NCBI GenBank assembly: GCA_949987705.1
Contig: OX465281.1
Location: 258,636,542 to 258,700,541, forward strand
Origin: Thereva unica
Taxonomy: Eukaryota; Arthropoda; Insecta; Diptera; Therevidae
Length of the DNA: 64,000 nt
Direction of reading: 5' to 3'
A program made the translations under genes and the position numbers. The notes below the pieces were generated by a model. That model had not been told where the DNA came from. It was given only the letters and a program-made list of their open reading frames with translations, and ran no database searches. Positions 43,905-55,369 of this stretch are shown here, in pieces (positions within the stretch are counted from its first letter, which is position 1; the number at the start of each line of letters is the position of its first letter).

Positions 43905-44640
43905 AGGCCGTAGACATCCAGCAATGCCTCGTTCGCGTTCCAAGAACACTCCATACTACTCCTCCATGCGGCAGCAATAACTGGGCGGCCCTTGTCCTGT
44001 ACGTGTTCAAAATTCATAACTGACGGTCGTCTTTTAAAATCAATAGATGCCCGCGCTGCACTAAGTGTATAACGGTGTCGTTAATCTGCTGGACGACATC
44101 ACGGTTCAAATGCTAAGCAGCTAGACATGCCTTACCTCGTTTCGGTTAGCACTTGGCTCACCTATTGTAACTCGATAACTGTTCACGAGCCCCATATGGA
44201 ATCCAATTTGCTAGTTTTTGTCTATGCCAGCTTCTGCAAACCTTGCCGAGGTGCTTGCGATGCTCCAACGCGTTGACCGTTGACAGGTGAGTCCATCAAT
44301 AACACGTCAAACTCTATGGCACTTGACACCCCGGCCAGGGTCCGTCTTGGGCGAATCTGCGCTAACTTCTGGCTGGAGAAAAGTCTCGCGAGTAACGTTT
44401 CGACTAGAAAAGGACAAACCGAGCTTTTCTAGCTGCTGCGAAGTCTTCAAGAATGCAATCGGTGGCAGGGATTGATGGCTGTGTAATGGATTTCTTGTGT
44501 CTGCCGCGACCGCACTGAAATTTCTCCAGATTTCCTGGTTTCCTTTCGTTTTGTACGCAAGTCTGTGGCCGCTGCATTTTGGTCTTCGAGTCCACAGTGT
44601 GCTTGGCATCGAATACGAATTAGGCCTTCCGGTCAACTAC
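43905..44640. other. Intergenic or leader DNA, no gene seen
   Basis: No transposon motif or domain was recognised. The last few hundred bases likely include the promoter and 5' UTR of the microprotein gene at 44646. Confidence 0.35.
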
Positions 44641-44645
44641 CGCCA

Positions 44646-44884
44646 ATGGCAGCGCAACGATGGCTGTTATATGCCTTAAACGAACCTGGTGAGTGTGGGT
44701 TAATATTCTTGCGGTTTGGCCATAGTCGGACGTTAACTTACGTAATTTTACTTATGATGCAATTTACGCTTTTTTTGCAGATGTTAGTCCATGTCTTCTC
44801 AAAAACTTCAGCTTGGCTTTGATTGTCATTGTACTTGGAGTTGTTGGTTTGGCGAGCGTCGAATTTTATGTAAAACTTGTGTAA
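44646..44884 (+). CDS. Two-exon membrane microprotein candidate, 48 aa
   Basis: Exon 1 (44646-44688, good start context GCCAATGG) joins exon 2 (44781-44884) across a 92-bp intron with strong sites, CTG|GTGAGT and GCTTTTTTTGCAG. The joined frame has 48 codons and a stop. The protein reads MAAQRWLLYALNEPDVSP, then a hydrophobic segment of about 20 residues (ALIVIVLGVVGLASV) and a short tail EFYVKLV. An AATAAA lies at about 45092. It is probably a single-pass membrane microprotein. An in-frame GTG at 44565 would extend it, but GTG is not a normal start here. No family recognised. The intron strengths and the polyadenylation signal are the main support. Confidence 0.5.
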
Positions 44885-45109
44885 TCGGAATCAAATCTAA
44901 TTTTTGTGCTTCTTTCAGTTCTTACCAAAAAGGGACCTTTAGTTTTTACGTGAAAGTATGTCTGGAGGTTCAGGCACGTTTTTTATACTGCGAGTCGATT
45001 AAGTCCCTTATTTTGCAATACCTACTAGGAAATTTTGCTGGAAGAAGTAAGTGGGAATCGGATCAACTCGTTTCTTGACTACGAGACGATATAATAAAAT
45101 TTCAGTTGT

Positions 45110-48100
45110 ATAATTATCTAAAACTATCTTTCGTTTTATTTTAAAAATTACCTCATTAATTTCCATTATGTTGTTCCTTCTTCTAACTTTTTATTTTTAT
45201 AGAACTGAAATACATCTGGAATGTTAGGTTAGCTATTATCAACTTGAATGACAGGGCTGACTGGCATCACAAAGGGTGATTCCTAAGCTTTTTCACAAAA
45301 AAAAAGACGCAAACTTTAGAATAAATACCCGACTTCGGTCTGAATTCCTCGCACGGAGTCGAAAAACTCGCAATCATACTTCTTTCTGTCGCGAGCTTCT
45401 TACCAATGAACACAGCCAAATATGCGAAAAATTCCCGCGACTGAATTGCAGACGTGCACTTGCGGGGGTCACTGAACCTGGACGAAAGAAAAGAATCGCA
45501 ATATTCCGAGTTAGTCGTTGACATGATTTCATTTTCGTCCTTTTTAAATATTGGCGGAAGATAAAAAATCCAATCCAGATGTGTGTGCCTTACCCACGCC
45601 CTGACGCCGCAGTGCAATCGCTGGGAATGGTTCCCATCTTAGGACATGGCGGCAATGCGAGAGTGGCTCCCTCTTTTTTGAGGCTTTAATCAGACATGTT
45701 CGAGGCCCACAAGGCGGAAATTGTTTCTTGCAATCGTTAATGTCGTGGGACCAAGTAAACAAAGGTTGATTGCACACTGGGCCTAATTATCAGAGGACAT
45801 TCTTTCATCCTTTGGTCGCCAGGCGCATTTATGACGGAGGCGGCGAGTCATAGGTCAGGCATTCGGTCGGGAATTGGGAACTGTTAATTCCATTTCCGGC
45901 CCATCTCCTGCCGGGCGAAATGCAGCATGGGGAATGGTGGTGCCGCATCGAGGAAATGTTGAGCAACATTTATTTACACTGGAAAAATGAACTGGGACTT
46001 GTTGGAGTCATTTGTGCTCCTCAAAGGATTTTTGTAAGTCAAATTTATTTAGGCGTGGCTTTTCCAGGGTGTACACTACTAAATGGTGCCTGCAAATAAT
46101 AGAAATAATTGCTTAAGAAAATTGTAGCCCTATGAAGGAGTAATGAATCTTTGAATTCGTATAACATATGAGCTAGCTTTAGATCTGTGGTGATTTTAGA
46201 TACTTCCAATAGCTTTTAATTAAATAGAATTTTATTTATTTGTATTGTGTACGGAATTCCGCAACAATTTATGGACATATGGCGAGTAGTCACTCTGCTA
46301 AGCTAAGAATAGGAAGGCGTCACATACAAAAACGATACAGAAGCCATCTTAAACAATCATTATTCATGAAGATGAGATAAGGTGCTTGGCGAACTCAATA
46401 AAAATATATCAAAGAAAAAAGTCGCTGCCAGAATTAAATAATTGGACACGCACCATTGGGGCCCTCTATACACGAGCCAACAATCAAGCCACTAGAGACA
46501 AAAGTTTGATGAAAACTTGCTTGCTTGCTGGTTCAGTCAAAATAGACACTCAACCTTGACATAACTAGTGGAGGATCCAAGGGGAGGAAATGATTGATAT
46601 CCCTCCACTGAGGGACATTCCCTCCCCCCTGATACAATTGCCTGAACCAAAAAGAGTCTTAACGTAATACTATATACCGGCAACGTAAGGCCACGTTAAG
46701 GTACGAACTTGACTGTTTGTATAGCACTCATCTAATTCTGGTTCAAGGTATAAACGAAAATTCTTCGATAAAAAATCTGTTTAAACGAATTTTAGTAAAT
46801 TAAACTGAATTATTTAAAAAGAGTTGTCCATAACGATTTCAGCTGACTTCTGTCGGCTGGCTATGTTGGCGCGTGTAAAAAGGACCGCTCGCCAACAAGA
46901 AAGTCATTCGTCATTTTGCTGTGCTTCAGTTTTATCGGCCTTCAAACAATTGCGCGCTTCTTATTGCTGTAGTTGCATAATGTCGTGAAGATAATTGGAA
47001 TTCTTTTCGTTCAGTTGCAGTCGAATGCAATTGTGATAATTTTGTCAACAACTATGCACCCTGTCCCCGTTGTCAAAGGACTTGAGCAGGAGCGTCCATT
47101 ACAACTTCATTGGAAAACTGCCTGCAACATGTTCATTTCCACTCCACTCAAGATGTTGCTAGTGGTGGAAAAGGTGTAAGCGCAACAAGAGTTCATTTTA
47201 CCTTCCAAGTCTCTTCTTCACCAGAAGTTTCTTAAGAAATTCGTTGTTGTGTGGGTTTCGATGTATACGCATATGATTCGCACTGGAACTGGGCATCGAC
47301 ACATTCACAATGTGGATTAAGGAGAAGAAGGCTTTCTCTGACAAACGGTGTGTTCATTTTCCACGGCTCGGAGGGGAACCAACACCGAGCCGAAGTCGGT
47401 CTTCTCTTGCTTCCAGTCTAGTTCAGTGCTTTTCAACTGACAGTAGGAGATATCGACGAGGTGAACCGCGTCGTCCGCTTATTGACATTTCTGCGAGGTT
47501 TTTTAGTTTCATTTTGTGTGAAAAAATAAATAAAATTCGATAATTTCTGAGTGAAAACAACCCGAAAACGGTTTGCACATATTTTATTGTGAAATGGTGA
47601 ATGCAATCGAATTGATTTCGACTCGTCAATCATCGCTGGATTTGTGAAAATATCCTTGCGCTTCATGGGATCCTGCTAGTGTGTGTGCGTAATGTGTAGT
47701 GCTAACATACTGTGATGTGTAGGAAATCCCTTGAAAAGGCAAAAATCGAATTGAAGGGAATTTTTTGTGTTCATCCTACTCCTGCCTAAACAAGGATCGC
47801 TGAGGGAATTGAATTTCGATTTGGAATAAATTAAGGGCTGCCAGATGTGCTTCGTCCTTTATTCTGGAAAACCCCTAATCGAGGAACTGCAGCCATTGTG
47901 AACGAGAGTGAATAAGAAGCATATTTTTCTCTAATCTCCTCCAATTTCTGTAAATAATGTTCTAAAGATAAGAAACCTGAAATTATTTCTTGTTCGCTCG
48001 GGCAGACTATCGCTGTTGACCTTTATTTATCAAAGAATTGAAATTGAAGCAATTTTTTATCGTAGCTATTTCTTAAATTTCCTTAGGTTTCGTTGTTTAT

Positions 48101-48690
48101 TACATACACGAATGGAATTTCTCCGTAAAAACACACAAAATCGTGTTTTTAGTGCATTTTACGAGAATTCCAGTAATTCGAACCTCGAAAATATGATTAT
48201 ATTGTAAACTCGTCCGAAAGTGATACAATTTCAAAACTACCTTTATGGACAATCCTCCATATCAGTCAACCTTCGGTTTTTGTGCCTTTTAATTAAAGTT
48301 TTATGACTTGCTATGATGATGTTTCGTTCGGCGTGTGTTAATCCGTGTGATGGACAGCTCTAGTTTAGGCGGCCAACTTTCGTATCTTGCGCTTTTATTG
48401 GAAGATAGTATTTCTTGCGTTTTATTGCTTTTTTATTGGGTGATATTATTTCATCTTGTGGGGTTTAAAGAAGATGTTTTATTGATGTTTTCACGGGAAA
48501 TTAGCTTAAATTCCTGGATTCGATTTGATGAATATTTTATAAATGTTACAATTATGCGTTATTTATGGAGTGTTTACTATTGTTGCATGTTATGCTATTG
48601 AAAACATTAAGCCCAAAATGATATACACTTTAAAGGATTTTAATATAACGCAGTTGAGTAGATCTCCAGCCTAGAAGACAGAACGCGATT
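45110..48690. other. Intergenic or intronic DNA, no gene seen
   Basis: Near 46567 CTAGTGGAGGATCCAAGGGG resembles the terminus of a DNA transposon, but no partner was found. 47280-47560 is GC-richer with a hairpin (CGGCTCGG and CCGAGCCG, about 47363-47392) and an initiator-like TTCAGTGC near 47423, so it might be a promoter. 48016-48600 is AT-rich with hydrophobic chance frames. Confidence 0.35.
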
Positions 48691-48699
48691 TTCATAGCG

Positions 48700-49420
48700 G
48701 TTCCTAACGCTAACGGCTGTCATTAAGTCAACCTTGCGTCCGCTTATTTTCCGTTTGATATAGCAATAGTTCTACTTGAGAAGGTTTAAAAGCTACTAGG
48801 GTTCTTCCGTAAGAAACAATTTGTCACCGGTTGTGATGCAAATGCTCATCTCACTCTGTTTAGGGGAGCACTGATATAAACGAGAAAGGTTGAGTGTCTT
48901 CTATAATTTCTTGTTATGAATAACAAAGATCTTGCAAATAGGGGATGCAAACCCACCTTTGATACTGGAAATAGGAAGAGTGACCTGTACTATTACAGCC
49001 TACAATAAGCAGCTGTGACTGTCCAAAAGCATTGTCTGAAGGAAGCATTATGAGCGCTGACTTTAAAAATCTCCAAGGGCTCCGCCAACGGAGGGAGTCT
49101 TCTTAAAAAGGAGGAAGACTTATACACTTCTAACCAGGAAGAAAACTTGAGGTGCCTACTCATTTCATTTCCAGAGTCAATTCTTCGGAGTGTTTACCGC
49201 CTAGACTCGCTAACACGGACTATGATTCATTTCTAGAGCCCTTAGTCAGCATGATACCAACCATTTAGTCAAATATCTGAGAATAATGCTGGATAAGCGG
49301 ATGTCTTACTTTGATCTGACGTATAGAACGTTTATTTGAGAGCTTTTAACCTCCGCTCAGATCCGTTCTTATTTAACTAAAAACCTTCTTGACTTCGCCC
49401 GGGGATCCTGCTGTCTTTTT
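48700..49420 (+). mobile_element. Decayed LINE, endonuclease and RT pieces
   Basis: At 48812-48950 the plus strand reads FVTGCDANAHLTLF and, in other frames, a NERG-like piece and LANRGCKPTF. This is the G-D-x-N-A-H block and the following N-RG-x-x-PTF block of LINE apurinic-like endonucleases. Near 49275-49325 VKYLRIMLDKRMSYFDLT is the LG-x-x-LD-x-x-L segment of the RT. Intervening sequence is deleted or scrambled. It is dead. Confidence 0.6.
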
Positions 49421-49424
49421 GTTA

Positions 49425-51855
49425 ATGGGGAAGGTACCCCACAGTCCTAACTTGTTCCCGGTGTTCACTATATGGGTTGCCCATATGTATTGCTGTTGAA
49501 ATGTTTTGTGTTAGCAAATTCTGGTTAATATCTCACTATCAAATTTTCTTAAATTTAAATTTTGAATACAAAATTCGTTATGAGTATTTTATGAAACATG
49601 GTAGACGCTGGTATCTTTATCATCAGGTCCAAAATATCTTTTGCACTTTAAGTCCACATTTCAAATCAATGTTATGATAAAGACCATCAATCATATCGCC
49701 TGAAAATAACCTTACCCAAACAAAGTCTTGCAACCCCTCGCCTCAAAGAAATCGAAAGAATTTTTCCATGGCCCAAAGGGGAAACAAAAACTTTGTAGCT
49801 CATAAATTTCCAGTACCTTACAGTCGTTTTCACTGTGTGTGTTAGTTACCTAACATGGCAAGGGCGCAAAATCGCCTCAATAGCTGGAGGGCTCTTTCCA
49901 GAATTCAGTAACGCGAAAAGTCACTGACAGTAGCGATAAAGTGTAGAATGAGTAAGCGAGAGAGCTTTTCACGACTCGGTTCGTTGTCGGTGTCGGTGGC
50001 GGTGCATCTCCATTAACGCCAAAAGTAAAGTCGGCGTACGCGCGGTAACGAGCTGTTTTGTTCCTTTTCAATAGTTTTTTTCTGAATGAAACCAGATTGA
50101 ATCTGGCAGATAATTATCCAGAATCGCATTTTCCAGCGTTTCCGTCGTTTTCCGGCAATAATAATTCCGAAATTAAAGTGAATTTCCGTGAAAATCGAAG
50201 TTTGGTGAACAGACCGCGAACGTCGTCTTCCATGTGCAAAAGGAATCGTCTTGAAACAAGTTTTAATCTTTCTGTTCTTTTTTTCGTTCTTGTATCGTTG
50301 CCACAACACTCATAAGGCTGTAGCAGATCCATAGCAGCAAGGTAGAAGCATCGACAGCGAACGGGTTCTATGGGCTTACGCTAGTCGCATGGCCCCAGAA
50401 AGGCAACGGGAACACACTTGCTTTTCACAGCTCTTTGCCTAGTCTTGCTCTGCGCTAAAGGTGGCAATTTTCTACTCTTAAATAATCAGGCAGCTTCCTT
50501 TTAAACCTGGATTTAAATAACAAATGGACCTAATTGACCTAAAACTCGAGAAATAATTCGATCATAACTGTCAAATGAAAAGTCGCTTTACTTGCATCTG
50601 AATCCCAAGGCATCACACTGCTGGAAACTTTTAAACTCATACGTCCTGTAGCTTCCAAGCACCCAAAACAGCATCAACAAGGTCATACGCAGCCATTGAG
50701 CTCGTTAGCATATACTGCGAGAGGAAGTCCGTGCGAGTGTGATCAAATGGAGATGTCGACCTCGCTTTCTTAAATAGTCACCAATTAAAAAATTCGGCTG
50801 TTAATGAAAATGAAAGCTGTTCGAGGGATGATGAATCATCGCACATCTTGTTGCATTCGTTTGGAACGCGCGTTCGTTGTGGTAGTGTGTTCGTGCGTTC
50901 TCCTTTATTCAGTTCCCAATGGCGACGTGATTTTATCTAATTAACCGAAAACTGATAAGAAAGCCCCGTCCCCCGTAGTCTTGCGTATCCAATGCTTGGA
51001 AGATTTTTCGTGCTCGTTGTTTACTTTCTTTGCATTTGTTACGGTGCTGAGGAAGAGTGAGGACGAGGACAGGATATTGATTTTTACAGCAAGCATACCG
51101 ACAGAGCTCGGCAGTGCCCTCTCCGTTGAAAGAAGCGTTTCAATAACCAGAGCGAAGTTTGCATTTTATCTTTACATATACCTACGACGACCAGATACTG
51201 CCTGCACGATTCTTAGTAACATCCGTGGACACCTAAATCTGTTGGGATGCTTATGTGCAGTTTCCTGGCAAAAGACCAAGTACTGCTGGGAGAAGGATGC
51301 GAAAGCCATCTCAATTTAGGGTAACACTTTACAGGCGGGGGAATTAGGTCATGGAATCCTTGATCTTCGTGGCACAAATTACTCTCACACAGTTTGTTTG
51401 GGAGGGAATGAGTCAGGATGTAGGACTCCAGCTATGCTTCACGTCTCATGAAGTTTGAATGTCACTGTAGCTCGTGGCTGATGACGGTTCGTGCCTAAAG
51501 GTGCCTGATACGAAATCATCCTTTTACTTGAATAAAATGGGGGCTTTCTTTATTTTAGAACGTCTTGCCGTAAAAGTGGTAAGGCCTTCTAGAGCTTTTA
51601 ATTATTCTTTTGTGAAAGGAGTCCATGAAAAGTTATGTGGATTTTATGAAGAAGCCTTGGGAATATTTAAATGGATGAAATTGACTGACAAGTTGAATGC
51701 TTTTAGTTGTAGCCGGATGTTCGGATGCATTTAACTTGATTTGTTTGGATGGCTATCTGCAATATACCGATCTGTATCATATGCAAAATCATATTTTCAA
51801 AATATTCTTCTTCTTGAATCTTCAATCGGGATCCAGTCCTGTCCTCTCGCTACTA
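49425..51855. other. Intergenic or intronic DNA; possible leader exon
   Basis: No coding gene supported. 49980-50340 is GC-richer and ends in CAGCAAG|GTAGAA, which could be a donor of a 5' UTR exon for the plus-strand gene starting at 59752. The overlapping frames at 50013-50332 on both strands have no domain. Confidence 0.25.
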
Positions 51856-51859
51856 TTCT

Positions 51860-52260
51860 CTCTACTGGAGGCAGCCTAGAGTATCCCCTTGTCGGAGTCC
51901 ATTATGGATGTTGATTGGTCGGGACTGGTGATGAGCAAGACTGGACTTGCAGTTTTGCCTTTGCTTGCACATTTAGCAAAACCAAAGCTAGAGCAAGACA
52001 AGACAGGACTACAGAAGAGTGAAAGATCAAGATAGCAAGACTTTTGGTTCATCACTAAGTGCCAAAAGTCTTGCAGCTATGACCAGTCTTGCTCATCACT
52101 AGTCGGGACAGTGTTCCGGATATTTTTGAGGGCTGGGCATGTAACCGAAGCGAAGCATGTTCTCTTAGACTGCGTTAAGTCGCCACCCTCCATTCGTCAT
52201 CCAACCAGTCTTTTCGATTTCTACAACTTCTCCCTAAGATGTGCCAGTCGGTAAGAAAAG
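51860..52260 (+). mobile_element. LINE C-terminal remnant, split by a hAT MITE
   Basis: After the MITE, plus-strand codons at 52150-52245 read AEHVLLDCVKSPPSIRHPTS then LFDFYNFSLRCAS, matching the ET-x-EH-LL-C-C segment at the end of R1/I-type LINE proteins. Sequence before the MITE (51860-51925) continues into it when one GTCGGGAC copy is ignored. Confidence 0.45.
51926..52101. mobile_element. hAT MITE, 176 bp, perfect 8-bp duplication
   Basis: Ends TGGTGATGAGCAAGACTGG and (in complement) TAGTGATGAGCAAGACTGG are inverted copies differing at one base. GTCGGGAC flanks both sides (51918-51925, 52102-52109). The interior is rich in CAAGACT/AGTCTTG motifs in both orientations. Non-coding. Confidence 0.88.
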
Positions 52261-52264
52261 TTCT

Positions 52265-54265
52265 TAAGTCCGCGAACTAAACAATAAATTACGCTCAGCA
52301 TAAACACAAACTTTTAATTTTATTTGACTTAGCAAATTATAAGTGCGATCGCGTTTTGGATCAGCAAACAAATTCACTTTTGTTGTCTGTTGAATCTTAA
52401 TCAGTGCACTTAAAGAAAAAACACGGCTGCAATTGTTTTCAAAATAAAAGCTTGTATGCCCGCAAGTCTGTAAAAACCACATAAAGCAGCAAGGAGAAAG
52501 TCATTAGGTAATCTTACTTGATGCATGAAGAAATGATTATATCTTCGCTTCGTGATCAGTTCGTTTTCGGGTGATAATCCTTTTGTACTCGGTCCAATTG
52601 CATCACTTCACCTGAGACATCTGTTTTTGCTGGGAACTACATTTCTTGGCTCGATGAGTTAAGGATTAGATAACTCTTATCTTCAGTATAAACTTCCTTT
52701 ATATCAAAGTATTAAAACGAGTGCACAAACAAACTTCTCCCCTTCTTCAAATCGCTCACTACCAGCTAAACATGAAAAATAAGGGCCCATGTCGCCGCCG
52801 CAAACATAGTATCCACATTAACATAAATAACGCGGCGAAATGTTTCCTAGGCTCTCTTGAAACTTTTCTGTTTCGACGCTAATCACTTGCCGCGCCACGC
52901 AAAACCCTCGACGCTGAATTTCCTGTTTGTAAATCTCACGAAATTTTCAAGGGTGAAACTTGAGCGGGCCGCGAAAGCCTTTCACGATTATTATTTATTT
53001 AACAAGCGACACAGCGGGGTGTTCTTTTTACCGTTATTCCATTTTTATGTTTCTAAACAAAAAAAAACACACACCACCTACGGCTTTCTCTTCTAGAAGT
53101 CGACGGGGAGAGGTAGCAGAGAACATAAGCAGTAGGTGTAGCCGCAGCGTAAATCTTGACAGCCACCCCCGCAAAAATACACTCAACCACATTCACGGCT
53201 GCACACACCGTGGCTCGCCCTTTGCAGCAATTAATATTAAGCCCGAAGACGAAGCAAGTAAAGCGAGATGTCGTGCAGCCCTTTCCGGCAATTCCGCCCT
53301 TGGTTTCGTTTCGACAATCGACACACGCCCTCGACATGACTCCCCTGCGAAGCCTCCACCGTTCTTTTACGTAGGGGTCTTTTTCTACTTGGAGATTCGC
53401 TTCACAAAAAACTTTTGATTCTTTATGAATCAAGTGCTAGCACTTGCGCCACCCCTGCATGGCCCTTCCCCTGCACGGCACCGTTCCTTGACACTTCGTT
53501 TTTATTTTGTGGACATTTTTTAATACTTCATATCCGTGAGAGGACTTTTCTCTTTGATAGTGGAGCAATTACGAAGCTGTGATTGCTCTTCGGTAACATA
53601 TTAAACCCCCAACGAAATGTCGCAAGGGCTTGTGGCGCCGTGCAAGTAGAGCATAACACAATACGGATGTTGTAATGGCACTTGCAGCCAGTTTTCCACT
53701 TGGTCTCAGTGTCTCAACTCTTTCAGGAAGGAACAGTGAACCACACGGCGATGTAGAGCGAATTAAGTGCAGAAATTCAGATTAAGAACCTCGAATGAAG
53801 GTGAGTGGTGTGACAGCACATTTTTACTGGCTGGGTACTTGCGTGCTACTCCACTCCTCGAGAGTAATTAAAGTTGCTCTACTTTTCATTCGAAACTGAA
53901 GATGTTTTTAGTGTGACACGTGAAACGGATGGACTTGAGAGAATTGTGTCTTGACACAAATTCGGCTAACAATCAGTCTTCAGGCGCGTATATAGACTAA
54001 TACCCTTGACACACTACAGCATCGAATGGACATTGAAGTATCATTCGGCTATGAATGTTCATTCGTGCCCAGTGTGTCATGTCCAATGTTCATTCAACAA
54101 CTTCCTTCGTCATTCAATCAAATAAAGTGAAAATAACTTCGTTCAATCAAGATGAAAGTGAAATTGGGAAATTATCGAACAATTCTGACGTTTTTTAGCC
54201 GATTTGGACAAATGTACACGATTCTGAAACGTCATTTAGTAGATAAGCTATGTAGTGAAGGTGCT
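52265..54265. other. Intergenic or intronic DNA, no gene seen
   Basis: 52950-53430 is GC-richer and open on both strands (52960-53418 plus, 53053-53433 minus) but without any domain. Near 53795 an AATGAAG|GTGAGT string could be a splice donor. Nothing else is supported. Confidence 0.35.
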
Positions 54266-54269
54266 GACC

Positions 54270-54555
54270 GATCATTGTCCCATTGACCCGCACGCCGAAA
54301 CGACTTAATGTAAAGGTTGTGGCAATGAGGATGAGGTATAAACTGTCCCTTATCTTCTCTGTTCATATCCTTGGCTCATCTTTCCTTGATGGATTGAGTA
54401 AGCTGTAAAACAACGATGTTCTTGACTCCTGGCGCTTTATTAAAAGCTCCAAATAGCTTGACATGCCTGAAATTTTGTCCCAATACTGGAATGGCATCAC
54501 ATCCTAAGTGGTGTCCTAAGTGGGGGAGCAACCATTTCAACCTAACCTAGCAGCA
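54270..54555 (+). mobile_element. LINE C-terminal remnant
   Basis: The plus strand includes GCGNEDE-like codons, then LCS-x-PWLAHL-like and RFIKSSK...MPEILSQYW, followed by 3' UTR sequence with AACCTAACCTAG. This is the C-x-x-C...EH-LL-C-C-x-x-L arrangement of R1/I-type elements, in broken frames. Confidence 0.4.
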
Positions 54556-55049
54556 GGGAATGTGTGAGACCGCCTGTCTAAAGTTCTCATGCTTTCGACA
54601 GGAGATATCGCGGAGGGTCCGCACCTGGACGGTAATATCAGATTCCTACTGACTAAACTCACCAACTCTTTTTTCATGACGTTCCAGACCAGTGCGAGCC
54701 GTAAAGCCATTACTTCAGTTTGTCGTCATCTGGATCCCAAAGGTTCCTCGAAAGTTCTCATCAAAGTCGGAACAGTCCAGCCGTATAGCTACCTAGCTGC
54801 CATCTCTCCTTGTATTTATTGCCTTTCCCCGTTTCTTTGAGATTCGTAATGCTAATTAGCGTCAGTTTCACCATTTTTCACACATCGTCCGACTTTATCA
54901 TGTTAGTATAGGAAGTTCTCAGGTGTTAGCAGTCCTGTACCTTGCGAATCTCGGGCCTTTAAAGATAGCATGCGCCGCAGCTGCAACATTGGAATTTTCA
55001 TACCTATACAAGCCTCTATAAAATGCCGATGCGGGCCAAACTAGTGGAG

Positions 55050-55365
55050 CGATGCAGAGCTGAGTTAGATTAGCTCGACAGAAAGCCTAACATGACTCTT
55101 ATCTGGACAAAAACTTAGGGGTATATGTAGGTGGGAACGAGAAAGCCGACTGCCCCTGGCTAGAGGATGCAGATGCCAATAGGCGGGCTCAAAGGCTACC
55201 AAAGGCGCAAGCAGCACACACTAGGCAGTTAAGTTCTGGAAAACTTTAAATCCATCTCTAGACTAGAGGTCAGAGCACTGACAAACTTCCTAAACTCCAC
55301 AGGATCAGATATCCGCCGCAGTCGACACCCTTTCAACCACACTGGCCGCATATCTTGTTATAACA
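55050..55365 (+). mobile_element. LINE RNase H-domain remnant
   Basis: In shifting plus-strand frames the segment reads MTLIWTKT, GGNEKADCPW and DADANRRAQRLP. This is the last RNase H motif of I/R1/LOA LINEs (L-x-W-V-PGH-x-G-x-x-GNE-x-AD), with the PGH His lost. It is followed by RALTNFLNSTGSDIRRSRH, corresponding to the spacer before the terminal zinc finger. Confidence 0.5.
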
Positions 55366-55369
55366 AAAC

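Noticed and set aside
44565..44645. N-terminal extension of the microprotein from a GTG codon
   Set aside because: GTG is not a normal animal start codon; ATG 44646 has better context.
48016..48601. Hydrophobic frames that look like membrane proteins
   Set aside because: T-rich sequence gives Phe/Leu/Ile by composition; no start context or splicing supports them.
52960..53433. Long open frames on both strands (152 and 126 codons)
   Set aside because: They overlap as complements, have no domain, and fit GC-rich chance frames.
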